A stretch of DNA of 64,000 bases, taken from positions 1,118,501 through 1,182,500 of the forward strand of contig NZ_AP022847.1 of assembly GCF_015100395.1 (NCBI RefSeq). Direction: 5' to 3'. The notes under the pieces were generated by a model that saw only the letters and a program-made list of their open reading frames with translations, was not told the origin of the DNA and ran no database searches. This document shows positions 55,827 through 64,000 of the stretch, in pieces. Position numbers and translations under genes: made by a program. Within the stretch, counting starts at the first letter, position 1. Every line of letters begins with the position of its first letter. The DNA is from Nitrosophilus alvini. GTDB taxonomy: Bacteria; Campylobacterota; Campylobacteria; Campylobacterales; Nitratiruptoraceae.

Positions 55827-56577
55827 AGAGTTAAAACCGCATCTGGCCGAACTTAGAAAAAGACTACTCATTTCCATTTTAACCGTTCTTGTAATGTTTT
55901 TTGTATGTTTTGGTTTTTGGGAACAGATTCTTGACTGGATGATAACACCTTTGAAAGATGTTTTACCGGCGGGCAGCAATGTTATTTTCACAAAAGTGGG
56001 AGAAGCATTTTTTACTGCACTCAAAGTATCTTTTTTTGCTGCACTGATTTTATCTTTACCTGTAATTTTCTGGCAACTTTGGCTTTTTATAGCTCCCGGA
56101 CTATATGAACACGAAAAAAAATTTGTTCTTCCATTTGTAATATCTGCAACAATCATGTTCATTTCCGGAGCACTTTTTGCATACTACATAGTCTTTCCGT
56201 TTGGTTTCGGTTATCTGATCAACTTCGGAAGCCAACTTTTTACCGCACTTCCAAGCATCGGGGAATATGTTGGCTTTTTTACAAAGCTAATGTTCGGTTT
56301 CGGTCTGTCGTTTGAGCTTCCCGTTATAACTTTTTTCCTGGCACTTCTTGGACTCGTAACTGACGAAAGTCTAAAATCATTTTTTAAATATGCAATTTTA
56401 ATCATTTTCGTTATCGCAGCTCTTTTGACCCCTCCTGATGTACTTTCCCAGCTTTTAATGGCAGGGCCGTTGATACTTCTTTACGGTGTTTCCATCCTTA
56501 TTGCAAAAATCGTAAACCCTGCTAAAGAAGAGGAAGAGGAGGAAGAAGAAAAAGAGCAGAAAGCCGCTGATGCTTGA
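55819..56577 (+). CDS. tatC: Sec-independent translocase protein TatC
   Basis: Six-span receptor for folded Tat substrates. The N-terminus PHLAELRKRLLISILTVL, FTKVGEAFFTALKVS, LPVIFWQLWLFIAPGLYEHEKK and PDVLSQLLMAGPL are family signatures. 252 residues with an acidic tail of glutamates before the stop. ATG in overlap with tatB; queA overlaps its end. Confidence 0.97.
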   Translation: MFEELKPHLAELRKRLLISILTVLVMFFVCFGFWEQILDWMITPLKDVLPAGSNVIFTKVGEAFFTALKVSFFAALILSLPVIFWQLWLFIAPGLYEHEKKFVLPFVISATIMFISGALFAYYIVFPFGFGYLINFGSQLFTALPSIGEYVGFFTKLMFGFGLSFELPVITFFLALLGLVTDESLKSFFKYAILIIFVIAALLTPPDVLSQLLMAGPLILLYGVSILIAKIVNPAKEEEEEEEEKEQKAADA

Positions 56578-57592
56578 TCCTCTCAGAGTAGAAAGCTATG
56601 ACTATAAGCTCCCTTCAGAACTTATAGCAAAACATCCTGTCCATCCTGCCGACAGGGCTAAACTTCTTGTTTATGAGAGAAAAACAGACAGAGTCACACA
56701 CGCTCTTTTTAAAGATATTGTCGAATTTCTGCCCAAAGATACTCATTTTATTTTTAACAACACAAAAGTGATTAAAGCCAGAATTTTCGGAAAAAAAGAG
56801 ACAGGCGGCAAGATAGAGCTTCTTTTGAACAGACCTTTGAAAGATAATCTCTTTTCCGTTTTTATAAAAGGAAAAGTAAAACCCGGAACAAAACTGATTT
56901 TTGATGAGAAGCTTATCGCAGATGTGGTATCTTTGGAAAAAGATGGCAGCAGAATTGTAAAGTTTTATAAAAATTTATCGGAATTAGACTTCTCCTCCTT
57001 AGTGCATATTCTTGAAAAAATAGGACATATCCCGCTACCGCCATACATAGACAGAGCCGATATGAAAGAGGATGAAAAAAACTATCAGCCAGTATTTGCC
57101 AAAACAGAAGGAGCGGTAGCAGCTCCTACCGCATCGCTTCATTTCACAAAAGCGCTTTTTCAAAGAATAAAAAAAGAGTTCAATATACATTTTGTAACGC
57201 TTCATGTAGGAGCCGGAACATTCAAGCCTGTAGAAACTGAATTTATAACAGAGCATAAAATGCATTCGGAATATTATGAAATACCCGCCGATACACAAAA
57301 AATTATAGATTCAAACGCTAAAATACTGGCTGTGGGAACTACGGTGACAAGGACAGTAGAATACTACGCAAGGACAAAAAACCCGTTTGGAGAGTGCGAT
57401 CTCTTTTTGCATCCTCTAAACCCTCCTATAAGGGTAAATCATCTTCTTACAAATTTTCACCTGCCCAAATCTACTCTTATCATGCTCGTAGCCGCTTTTA
57501 TAGGAGTTGAAAAAACTCTGCAACTTTACAGACTTGCTATTGAAAAAAAATATAGATTTTACAGTTACGGTGATGCAATGTTGGTTATATAA
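56570..57592 (+). CDS. queA: S-adenosylmethionine:tRNA ribosyltransferase-isomerase
   Basis: Makes epoxyqueuosine in tRNA from SAM. Motifs: YDYKLPSELIAKHPVHPADRAK, DTHFIFNNTKVIKARIFG, LPPYI, AVAAPTASLHFT, FVTLHVGAGTFKPV, HSEYYEIP, VNHLLTNFHLPKSTLIMLV. 340 residues, normal. Overlaps tatC by eight bases. Ends the conserved run hemW-tatB-tatC-queA. Confidence 0.97.
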   Translation: MLDPLRVESYDYKLPSELIAKHPVHPADRAKLLVYERKTDRVTHALFKDIVEFLPKDTHFIFNNTKVIKARIFGKKETGGKIELLLNRPLKDNLFSVFIKGKVKPGTKLIFDEKLIADVVSLEKDGSRIVKFYKNLSELDFSSLVHILEKIGHIPLPPYIDRADMKEDEKNYQPVFAKTEGAVAAPTASLHFTKALFQRIKKEFNIHFVTLHVGAGTFKPVETEFITEHKMHSEYYEIPADTQKIIDSNAKILAVGTTVTRTVEYYARTKNPFGECDLFLHPLNPPIRVNHLLTNFHLPKSTLIMLVAAFIGVEKTLQLYRLAIEKKYRFYSYGDAMLVI

Positions 57593-57615
57593 CTTTTTGA
57601 ATTTTAAAAATTTTA

Positions 57616-57644
57616 TTTACAAAATTATGCTTTACCTGTATAAT
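57616..57644 (+). promoter_or_regulatory. Sigma-70 promoter upstream of the 57676 operon
   Basis: TTTACA (57616-57621), 17 bases, TATAAT (57639-57644). Start near 57651, giving a short leader for the exported protein and the coupled genes behind it. Confidence 0.75.
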
Positions 57645-57675
57645 TCATAATAAAAATTTTTTAAAGGCTGATATA

Positions 57676-58683
57676 GTGAAAAGTTTAAAATTTGTCACAT
57701 TTATTACTGTTATACTGTTTTCTACAATACTCTGTTCTGCAGATACCAATGTATGGAGAAAGGCGACGCATATATTTGGAAAAAACGCCAACCATTATCT
57801 ATACCTTGCACTTCCTATCAAAACAGACAACAACAGTTCTCTCTATCCTTTGATATATGACGGGAAAAAATACTATATCAAAAAAGCTTCATATACAATA
57901 GATGTTAGAAACGGTATTCGAAAAAAGAGATTTGGTATAGATTTTTCAGTAGACAGGAAAAAGGTAGAGTTCAAGGGTATAAAAAATGGAAAAGTCGTAA
58001 ATTTAGGTAATCATGAAGTTATCGACATCACTTATACCATAAAAAAGACTAAAGGGTTTATAGAATATCACAGCTATTTTAAAACTCTGCCAAACAATTT
58101 TTCTATAACACTTTTCCCGGGTTATATCGGCTCAAATCTTTTTGGAAGAACCGAACCTAGACAGACAAGTCTCTCTTCAAAATTTGCAGGTATATTTGTA
58201 AAACATAACAATGAGACCTATGTGTGGACAAACCCCTCTGCATTTACAAATATAGACGCACAACCTTTTATTACGGGAGATAAAAAATTTTTTGCCAAAA
58301 AAACTCTTCTTGACTATGCAGCACAACAGTGGTATCTTATAGCAGGTCTGGAGATATGGAATCTTTTCAATTACGGAATAGATAAAGAAAGAGATGAAAA
58401 ATTTAGAGGTATTTTAAAAATGCACTTCTATTCAAAACCTCTTGAAGAAGAGAGATTTGGAGATTTTACACTACCTTTTTCAAAAGTCGGATTTGAATTG
58501 AAATACAGAAAAAACCCGGGATTTGACAAAGCGGAACTTATCGTATCGCAACTCTCTTTTATTCCAAAAAAGAGCCATTTTATCATAAACAAAAAAGTAG
58601 AAGATAAAAAGATAGATATGGAGATAAAGATAGAGATAAAAAATATAGAGTTCGAAGAGATCAAACCGGGAAAAGAGATATGA
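57676..58683 (+). CDS. Unknown exported protein
   Basis: A 335-residue protein with a clear signal peptide (KFVTFITVILFSTILCSA) and no membrane span after it, so periplasmic or surface-exposed. I do not recognise the family. The mature part is beta-rich and basic, with repeated YK/YI strands and a charged tail alternating lysine, glutamate and isoleucine over its last 35 residues. Start GTG 57676, AAAGG upstream. It is followed by sixA with a four-base ATGA overlap, then the 64-residue protein, xth and the ClC channel, so it may be part of an envelope stress or metal-linked message. Confidence 0.75.
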   Translation: MKSLKFVTFITVILFSTILCSADTNVWRKATHIFGKNANHYLYLALPIKTDNNSSLYPLIYDGKKYYIKKASYTIDVRNGIRKKRFGIDFSVDRKKVEFKGIKNGKVVNLGNHEVIDITYTIKKTKGFIEYHSYFKTLPNNFSITLFPGYIGSNLFGRTEPRQTSLSSKFAGIFVKHNNETYVWTNPSAFTNIDAQPFITGDKKFFAKKTLLDYAAQQWYLIAGLEIWNLFNYGIDKERDEKFRGILKMHFYSKPLEEERFGDFTLPFSKVGFELKYRKNPGFDKAELIVSQLSFIPKKSHFIINKKVEDKKIDMEIKIEIKNIEFEEIKPGKEI

Positions 58684-59159
58684 GACTTCTTTTCATAAGG
58701 CATGCAAAAGCTCTTGAAAGATTTGAGTGGCACAAAGATGATCTTTTAAGACCTTTAAGTGAAAAGGGGGCAAAAAAAGCGGAAGAGTTTTTCAAAAAAC
58801 TGCCAAAAATTTATGATGTAGAAGTGATAATAACATCAAAAGCGACAAGAGCGCTTCAAACTGCAGATATTTTATATGAACAGTTTCCAAACGCAAAATT
58901 TATAACAAACTCTCTTTTAAACCCTGGATCCGATATTCTGGATCTTCAGCTTGCTATTAAAAACTATCTTGAATTCGACACTATTGCTGTTATCGGACAT
59001 GAACCGGATTTTTCCGAAATGATCGGTACACTAACAAAATGTAGAAATCTTAATATAAGAGTAAAAAAAGCTTCCGTTATAGAATTATCAGGAAGTTTTC
59101 CGGAAAATATGGAACTTTGTGCATCAATCTATCCTAAACTTTTGGAACATTTTAAATAA
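58680..59159 (+). CDS. sixA: SixA-like phosphohistidine phosphatase
   Basis: A 159-residue histidine phosphatase of the SixA type. The catalytic RHA appears in LLFIRHAKALERFEWHKDD, followed by RPLSEKGAKKAEEF, ITSKATRALQTADIL and VIGHEPDFSEMIGTL with the second catalytic histidine. E. coli SixA removes phosphate from histidine-containing phosphocarriers. It overlaps the gene before it by four bases. Confidence 0.87.
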   Translation: MRLLFIRHAKALERFEWHKDDLLRPLSEKGAKKAEEFFKKLPKIYDVEVIITSKATRALQTADILYEQFPNAKFITNSLLNPGSDILDLQLAIKNYLEFDTIAVIGHEPDFSEMIGTLTKCRNLNIRVKKASVIELSGSFPENMELCASIYPKLLEHFK

Positions 59160-59173
59160 AGGGAACCTCTAAA

Positions 59174-59368
59174 ATGAGTCTGGATACCGTTTCAAGAATC
59201 TCAGTTATTGCTGCTGTAATAATACTCGTTTTCGGAGGACTCTATCTGGAGTTTAAAAAACCCAAAAAGAAAAAAGAGGAGTTCACTGCTGACGATGCAG
59301 AATTCAACAGAGTTATTATAGAATCTTTGAAAAATAATGAGAATAAAAATGAAAATAGCCACATTTAA
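59174..59368 (+). CDS. Small single-span membrane protein
   Basis: A 64-residue protein with one membrane helix (ISVIAAVIILVFGGLYLEF) and a basic KKPKKKKEE stop-transfer end; the C-terminal part is charged and probably cytosolic. Function unknown. AGGGAACCT precedes the ATG. It overlaps the xth start by 20-32 bases, depending on the xth start, and is probably translated with sixA. Confidence 0.65.
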   Translation: MSLDTVSRISVIAAVIILVFGGLYLEFKKPKKKKEEFTADDAEFNRVIIESLKNNENKNENSHI

Positions 59369-60131
59369 CGTCAACTCAATAAAAGCGAGAAAAGAGCTTA
59401 TCATCAGATGGCTTAACGAAAAAGTATCGATTGATGTTCTTTGCTTTCAGGAACTTAAATGCACAGATGAAAACTTTCCGTACGAAGATTTTGAAAATCT
59501 AGGATACAAATGCGAAGTATTCGGTCAAAAAGCCTACAACGGTGTAGCAATATGCTCAAAATTCCCTTTTGAAGAGGTACAAAAAGGTTTTGGCGATGAA
59601 AAGATGGACAGAGAAAAAAGATTTATAAGAGCCAAAATAAACGGTATCAATATATTAAATATATATGCTCCCCACGGTGAAATCGAAGGAGTAAAACACG
59701 AATACAAACTAAGATTTTTCGAATATCTGGGAAACTATATAAAAAATAACTTTTCACTGGAAAAAGATATGGTCTGCGTTGCAGGCGATATGAATGTGGC
59801 AAGAGATGATATTGACGTTTGGGAACCGGAACTTTTAAGAGGTACCATCGGATTTATGGATGATGAGAGAGAAGCTTTTGAGAAATTTTTATCCATCGGT
59901 CTTGTAGATCTGTATAGAAAATTTCATCCCAACTCTCACGGTTTTACCTGGTGGGATTACCGAAATGCAGCAGTTTGGAGAGATGAAGGGATGAGAATAG
60001 ACTATATACTTGCATCTCCTCCGTTATCGAAACTTTGCAAAAAAATCGAAGTGGATATGTGGACAAGAAGAAGGCGAAGCCCTACGCCCAGCGACCATGC
60101 ACCGGTAATTGTGCATTTTGAAACAGAATGA
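59349..60131 (+). CDS. xth: Exodeoxyribonuclease III (AP endonuclease)
   Basis: Cleaves at abasic sites. Family order: KIATFNVNSIKARKELI, LCFQELKCTDENFP, GYKCEVFGQKAYNGVAI, NIYAPHGE, VCVAGDMNVARDDIDVW, FTWWDYRNAAVW and PTPSDHAPVIV, with the catalytic Asp-His at the end. About 260 residues. I give ATG 59349 (a weak GAGAAT lies before it); the in-frame ATG at 59337 is equally possible. It overlaps both neighbours. Acts downstream of the glycosylases at 30.3 and 31.4 kb. Confidence 0.94.
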   Translation: MKIATFNVNSIKARKELIIRWLNEKVSIDVLCFQELKCTDENFPYEDFENLGYKCEVFGQKAYNGVAICSKFPFEEVQKGFGDEKMDREKRFIRAKINGINILNIYAPHGEIEGVKHEYKLRFFEYLGNYIKNNFSLEKDMVCVAGDMNVARDDIDVWEPELLRGTIGFMDDEREAFEKFLSIGLVDLYRKFHPNSHGFTWWDYRNAAVWRDEGMRIDYILASPPLSKLCKKIEVDMWTRRRRSPTPSDHAPVIVHFETE

Positions 60132-61453
60132 AAAAAGAGTGGTTAAAACTTAAAAACAAATTTTTTGACAAAGCAATAGAAAATTCCCGTATTTTCTACA
60201 AAACATCTTCAGATATAGTCAAATGGAGTTTCTTATCTGTTTTTATAGGTCTTTTGGTTGGTTTTGGTGTAGGCTCAGCTCTGATACTACTAGAACTTGC
60301 AATAGACTTTGCAAATATAAACAATCCTTTTAACTTCAATCTTTATATACTCCTGCCATTTATAATGGGACTCTCATCACTGATAATCCACAAAACTTTT
60401 AAAGAGGCAGCGGGAGACGGAACAGAAGAGATGGTTCGTTCAGCTGTATATAACGATAAAAAGCTCAATATTTTCTCTTTTTTTATAAAACAATTGGCTA
60501 CTTATTTAACTATAACTTTTGGCGGTTCTGCCGGTAAAGAGGCTCCGGCAGCACAGATGGGAGCATTTTTTTCGCTCATTGTGGCAAAAATTATGCATGT
60601 AGGACATGCAGAAAGAATTGTTATCATAATTGCAGGAGTAAGTGCAGGTTTTGCTGTCGTTTTCGGTGCTCCGATAGCAGCAGGTTTTTTTGCACTTGAA
60701 GCGCTTTTTGCCGGCAAAATACTATACAGAGTGCTTGTACCCTCTTTTGTATCAAGTTTCGTTGCATATTGGAGTATGCATATTCTGAATGTGGAATATA
60801 TCTATCATCCGATTTTTATAGGTCTTGTACCTGATCTTTGGGAACTGTTAAATCTTATAAAAGCAGTTTTAGCAGGTCTTTTTTTCGGTATCGTATCATA
60901 TGTTGTAATTGCCGCAATGAATTTAACTAACATTTTTGCGAAAAAAAATATAGCAAATCCATTTTTTAAAGGAGTAATTGGCGGGATTATTTTAATTTTC
61001 ATGATACTTCTTTTTGGAGAAAAATATCTGGGTCTTGGACTTGAAAGTATAAATGCCGCTTTTTCGGCTTCAAGTACTTTTCATTGGTACGATCCTCTTT
61101 TGAAAACTCTATTTACATCTATTACACTGGGATTTGGCGGCAGCGGAGGATTTGTAACTCCCATCTTTTTTATTGGAGCGACTGCCGGAAATTTTTTCGC
61201 CCATTTTACTGATGCAAATATACCTCTTTATGCTGCTTTGGGTTTTGTTTCCATACTCGCCGGTTCCACAAACTCTCCTATTGCAGCCATAATACTTGCG
61301 GCAGAACTTTTCGGAATAGAAGCGGCACATTTTGCTGCGGTTACAGCAACTATATCTTATCTGACATCAAGTAAAAAATCAGTATTCGCACCTGAAATTA
61401 TTGAAACCATAGAGGTTAAATTTAAAAAACATATCGAAAGCAAAGGAAAATAA
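60128..61453 (+). CDS. ClC-family chloride channel/exchanger
   Basis: A 441-residue membrane ClC protein. Selectivity and gating motifs are seen: GGSAGKEAPAAQMGA (about 131-145, with the gating glutamate position), GAPIAAGFFALEALFAG and GGSGGFVTPIFFIGATAG. The proton glutamate of antiporters (E203 in EcClC) is unclear here, so channel or exchanger is open. There is no C-terminal CBS pair. Overlaps xth by four bases (ATGA). Confidence 0.9.
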   Translation: MKKEWLKLKNKFFDKAIENSRIFYKTSSDIVKWSFLSVFIGLLVGFGVGSALILLELAIDFANINNPFNFNLYILLPFIMGLSSLIIHKTFKEAAGDGTEEMVRSAVYNDKKLNIFSFFIKQLATYLTITFGGSAGKEAPAAQMGAFFSLIVAKIMHVGHAERIVIIIAGVSAGFAVVFGAPIAAGFFALEALFAGKILYRVLVPSFVSSFVAYWSMHILNVEYIYHPIFIGLVPDLWELLNLIKAVLAGLFFGIVSYVVIAAMNLTNIFAKKNIANPFFKGVIGGIILIFMILLFGEKYLGLGLESINAAFSASSTFHWYDPLLKTLFTSITLGFGGSGGFVTPIFFIGATAGNFFAHFTDANIPLYAALGFVSILAGSTNSPIAAIILAAELFGIEAAHFAAVTATISYLTSSKKSVFAPEIIETIEVKFKKHIESKGK

Positions 61454-61458
61454 TTTTC

Positions 61459-61482
61459 TTATAAGAATTATTATGTAATAAT
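61459..61482 (+). promoter_or_regulatory. Candidate PerR-like operator of desulforubrerythrin
   Basis: Two overlapping palindromes: TTATAAG-A-ATTATTA (61459-61473), two changes from the Campylobacter PerR repeat TTATAAT-N-ATTATAA as I recall it, and ATTATTA-TG-TAATAAT (61467-61482), a perfect inverted repeat. They lie 60-85 bases before the start codon, close to a likely promoter. Confidence 0.4.
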
Positions 61483-61544
61483 CATTTGATAAAATCTGAT
61501 AAGCATAAATTTTGCTAAATCAGAAATACTTTTAAAGGAACAGT

Positions 61545-62204
61545 ATGAGACAATATGAAACTTACAGATGCAACAAATGCGGCAATGAAGTGGAAGTACA
61601 AAAGGTAGGCGGCGGTACATTGGTATGTTGTGGAGAGGAAATGGAATGCATTACCGAAAATCTTACAGCGGTAAATTTAATGAAAGCGTTTGCGGGTGAA
61701 TCACAGGCTAGAAACAAATATGAGTTTTTTGCAGAAGTTGCTAGGAATGAAGGTCTTCACAAAATTGCAAGATTTTTCCAAGAAGCTGCTGATAACGAAA
61801 AATATCACGCAATGGCTGAATTTAAAGCTTACAATAAACTTGTGCACGATATTGAACTCGATACAACAAGAAAAAATCTTCAATACGCTGCAGACGGTGA
61901 AAGATATGAACATGAAGAGATGTATCCAAATTTTGCATCTATTGCAAAAGATGAGAATTTCAAAGATATAGCAAGGCTTTTTACGGCAATCGGTAAAGTT
62001 GAAGTGGAGCATGAAGCGGAATATCTTGCCCTAAAAGCCGCACTTGAAGCAGAAGGATTTTTTGAAAGTGATGACGAAGAAGAGTGGGTCTGCGAAGTTT
62101 GCGGCCATGTCCACAGAGGCAAAAAAGCTCCAAACAAATGCCCTTTATGTAAAGCAGACAAAGAGTACTTCAAAAAAAGATGCAAAGATGTAACAGCGGG
62201 ATAG
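61545..62204 (+). CDS. Desulforubrerythrin
   Basis: A peroxide reductase of 219 residues with three parts: an N-terminal desulforedoxin-like site (Cys9, Cys12, Cys28, Cys29), a rubrerythrin diiron four-helix bundle ([45 protein letters not shown]), and a C-terminal rubredoxin site (Cys183, Cys186, Cys199, Cys202). This three-part form is known from Campylobacter jejuni. AAAGGAACAGT precedes the ATG. The PerR-like palindromes upstream suit an oxidative stress gene. Confidence 0.95.
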   Translation: MRQYETYRCNKCGNEVEVQKVGGGTLVCCGEEMECITENLTAVNLMKAFAGESQARNKYEFFAEVARNEGLHKIARFFQEAADNEKYHAMAEFKAYNKLVHDIELDTTRKNLQYAADGERYEHEEMYPNFASIAKDENFKDIARLFTAIGKVEVEHEAEYLALKAALEAEGFFESDDEEEWVCEVCGHVHRGKKAPNKCPLCKADKEYFKKRCKDVTAG

Positions 62205-62221
62205 ATTACAAAACGGTCCGT

Positions 62222-62240
62222 CCACAGCATCTTGCTGTGG
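62222..62240. terminator. Hairpin between desulforubrerythrin and the RND pump
   Basis: CCACAGCA-(3)-TGCTGTGG, a perfect eight-base stem in the 48-base gap between two convergent genes. On the minus strand it is followed by ACGGACCGTTTTG, so it may terminate the pump gene; on the plus strand there is no T run. Confidence 0.6.
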
Positions 62241-62252
62241 CGGATCAAAGAG

Positions 62253-64000
62253 TTATCTATTTAAACCTTTCACAAATCTCATATAAAGAATAGGTAAGAT
62301 AAGAAGTGTCAACGTAGTAGAACTTCCAAGACCATTTATAACAACTATCGCCAAAGGCCTTTGTATCTCAGAACCAGGACCTGTTGAAAACAGAAGCGGC
62401 AAAAGTCCAAAAGCTGCTATGAGTGCTGTCATTAAAACAGGTCTTAGCCTTCTCATTGCTCCGGTTATGACAGCCTCTTTAATCTCCATTCCGTTCAAAA
62501 CAAGCTGGTTGAAATAGTTTACCATTACAACACCGTTAAGTATCGCTATACCCAAAAGCGCTATAAATCCGACTGATGCAGGTACCGATAGATATTCCCC
62601 ACTAAAGTAGAGCCCTGCAACTCCTCCCACAAGCGCCAGAGGAATGTTTACAAGCACTAAAAGTGCCTGTGTTATGGATTTGAATGACATAAACAGCAAA
62701 ATAAATATCATAAAAACGGATATAGGAACTATCAGCATCAATCTTTTTGCCGCTCTTTGCTGATTTTCAAACTCTCCGCCATACTCTATATAGTATCCGG
62801 CCGGAAGTTTTATCTCATTTTCCACAGCTTTTTTGATATCATCAACAAATCCAACAAGATCTCTGCCTTCCACATTACTTTGAACCACCGTCTTTCTAAG
62901 ACCGTTTTCATGCTCTATCTGCACCGGTCCGCTGGTCTGCCTGAACTCTACCAGTTGGGACAAAGGAATGGTGTTGCCGTTTGGTAATGTATAGTTCAGT
63001 TTTTTAAGTGCAGAAATTGAACGCTGAACGGAGTTTTCTCCTTTTATAACAAGATCTATCCTTCTCATACCCTCCTGAATTATACCTATTTTTATACCGT
63101 CAACAAGAGTTTTCAGATATGCTGCAATTTCTGTTTCTGTTATATTATACAAGCCAAGCATTTTTTGATTAAATGTAAGCTCAAGATATTCTACACCTTC
63201 GTTTGCCTTTTTGTAAATATCCGTACTTCCAGGTATCTTTTCAAGGAGAGTTTTGATCTTTTTTCCTATCTCTTCAAGTTTGTCTTGATCACTGCCGTAA
63301 ATATTTATGGCAACATCTCCTCTGACTCCGGTAAGCATCTCCGATACTCTCATCTCAATAGGCTGAGTAAAGCTATACTCAATTCCCGGAAACTCTTCAA
63401 GAACTTTTCTAAGCTCATGAATCAACCACTCTTTATCCTGTTTTCTCCACTCCTCTTTCGGCTTCAGAACCAAAAAAGTATCAGTATCATTGAGCCCCAT
63501 AGGGTCAAGACCCAGTTCATCACTTCCGGTTCTTGCTACTATGGATACAACTTCAGGAACTCTTTGGAGTATCTTTTGCTGGATTTTCAGATCCATCTCC
63601 TTGCTCTCATCAAGACTTACCGAAGGAATTTTTTCGATTCCTATGATTATACTTCCCTCATCCATGGTAGGCATAAATGTCTTTCCGACATTTGCTGCCA
63701 TATAAACCGCTCCTGCCATCAACATAACGGCAGATACAAAAACAATCCACTGATGCCTGATAGCACCTGTCAAAACAGGTCTGTAGAGTTTCAAAAGCAC
63801 TCTCATCACAAAAGACTCTTTATCCGGTCTGATTTTTAATATCAGATAACTTATGACCGGTATCAGGGTCAAAGCCAGTACAAGCGAACTGAAAAGTGCA
63901 AATACAATACTTAATGCAACAGGTTTGAAAAGTTTTCCTTCAAGACCTTCAAGTGTCAAAAGAGGCATAAAGACTATGATGATTATCAAAACCCCCGTTA
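62253..64000 (-). CDS. Heavy-metal RND efflux pump (CusA/CzcA family), C-terminal part
   Basis: The C-terminal half of an HME-type RND transporter whose start lies beyond the right edge. Visible: the membrane segment IIIIVFMPLLTLEGLEGKLFK, the porter region opening FMPTMDEGSIIIGIEKIPS, ARTGSDELGLDPMG, SEMLTGVRGDVAINIYG, and the last membrane bundle ending LLILPILYMRFVKGL. FMPTMDEG and DPMG suggest divalent metals (Zn, Co, Cd or Ni) more than Cu/Ag, but the proton-relay residues are in the missing half. Reading stays open to base 64000. Confidence 0.92.
   Translation of the reverse strand, partial: TGVLIIIIVFMPLLTLEGLEGKLFKPVALSIVFALFSSLVLALTLIPVISYLILKIRPDKESFVMRVLLKLYRPVLTGAIRHQWIVFVSAVMLMAGAVYMAANVGKTFMPTMDEGSIIIGIEKIPSVSLDESKEMDLKIQQKILQRVPEVVSIVARTGSDELGLDPMGLNDTDTFLVLKPKEEWRKQDKEWLIHELRKVLEEFPGIEYSFTQPIEMRVSEMLTGVRGDVAINIYGSDQDKLEEIGKKIKTLLEKIPGSTDIYKKANEGVEYLELTFNQKMLGLYNITETEIAAYLKTLVDGIKIGIIQEGMRRIDLVIKGENSVQRSISALKKLNYTLPNGNTIPLSQLVEFRQTSGPVQIEHENGLRKTVVQSNVEGRDLVGFVDDIKKAVENEIKLPAGYYIEYGGEFENQQRAAKRLMLIVPISVFMIFILLFMSFKSITQALLVLVNIPLALVGGVAGLYFSGEYLSVPASVGFIALLGIAILNGVVMVNYFNQLVLNGMEIKEAVITGAMRRLRPVLMTALIAAFGLLPLLFSTGPGSEIQRPLAIVVINGLGSSTTLTLLILPILYMRFVKGLNR

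Noticed and set aside
63165-63839. 224-codon plus-strand ORF
   Set aside because: Shadow of the RND pump gene; the pump frame shows clear family motifs throughout.

Overview
The window is AT-rich, tightly packed bacterial chromosome that fits a free-living member of the Campylobacterota (Epsilonproteobacteria). The strongest marker is hobA, a DnaA-binding replication factor known from this group, lying between lysC and holB as in Helicobacter pylori. Desulforubrerythrin, the hrcA-grpE-dnaK order and the frequent GTG and TTG starts agree. The genus cannot be fixed from the sequence alone. I see no tRNA, rRNA, CRISPR array, transposase or phage gene. The only gene-poor stretch over 300 bases is 22670-23079.

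Layout. 1-7.5 kb: ilvA, a CoA-binding protein, a membrane diguanylate cyclase, a porin-feoA-feoB iron operon behind a Fur-box-like site, and a periplasmic rhodanese. 7.5-14.6 kb: trmA, then a translationally coupled run glmU-coaBC-uppS-prepilin peptidase-LptF/G permease-truA. 14.6-21.6 kb: an orphan MEMO-family gene and a six-gene envelope operon (two PMT/ArnT-type transferases, two PAP2 phosphatases, a polyprenyl-phosphate glycosyltransferase and a flippase-like protein). 21.6-23.1 kb: a TIR-domain gene beside a very AT-rich gap, the most accessory-looking spot. 23-30 kb: a dihydroorotase homologue without its catalytic residues, a cytochrome c, thioredoxin and DsbD, a DUF255 protein and MsrA. 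29.6-32.6 kb: a hemerythrin-DNA glycosylase-sirtuin operon diverging from nth. 32.6-36.5 kb: dnaK-grpE-hrcA with a CIRCE-like operator and a near-consensus promoter, then rpsO.

36.6-57.6 kb: an Rrf2 regulator and DHH phosphoesterase, then a long block (cmoA, ribF, tlyA, ligA, folP, holB, hobA, lysC, nudH, hemW, tatB, tatC, queA). As I recall it, this is the same order as in Campylobacter jejuni, here interrupted by a second exported DUF255 protein, a PAS-GGDEF-EAL protein, and an rlmI/DUF2238/metallo-hydrolase/unknown cassette. 57.6-64 kb: an unknown exported protein, sixA, a tiny membrane protein, xth, a ClC channel, desulforubrerythrin, and the C-terminal part of a heavy-metal RND pump that runs off the right edge.

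Themes are envelope lipid and glycan modification, iron and oxidative or thiol stress (Feo, DsbD, MsrA, two DUF255 proteins, rubrerythrin, hemerythrin), base-damage repair (Nth, a hypoxanthine/uracil-type glycosylase, exonuclease III, LigA) and c-di-GMP signalling. The best candidates for something undescribed are the TIR gene with its neighbouring small hydrophobic ORF, the hemerythrin-glycosylase-sirtuin operon, the paralogous DUF255 pair, and a composite hexamer/heptamer repeat with fixed polarity at two or three intergenic sites.
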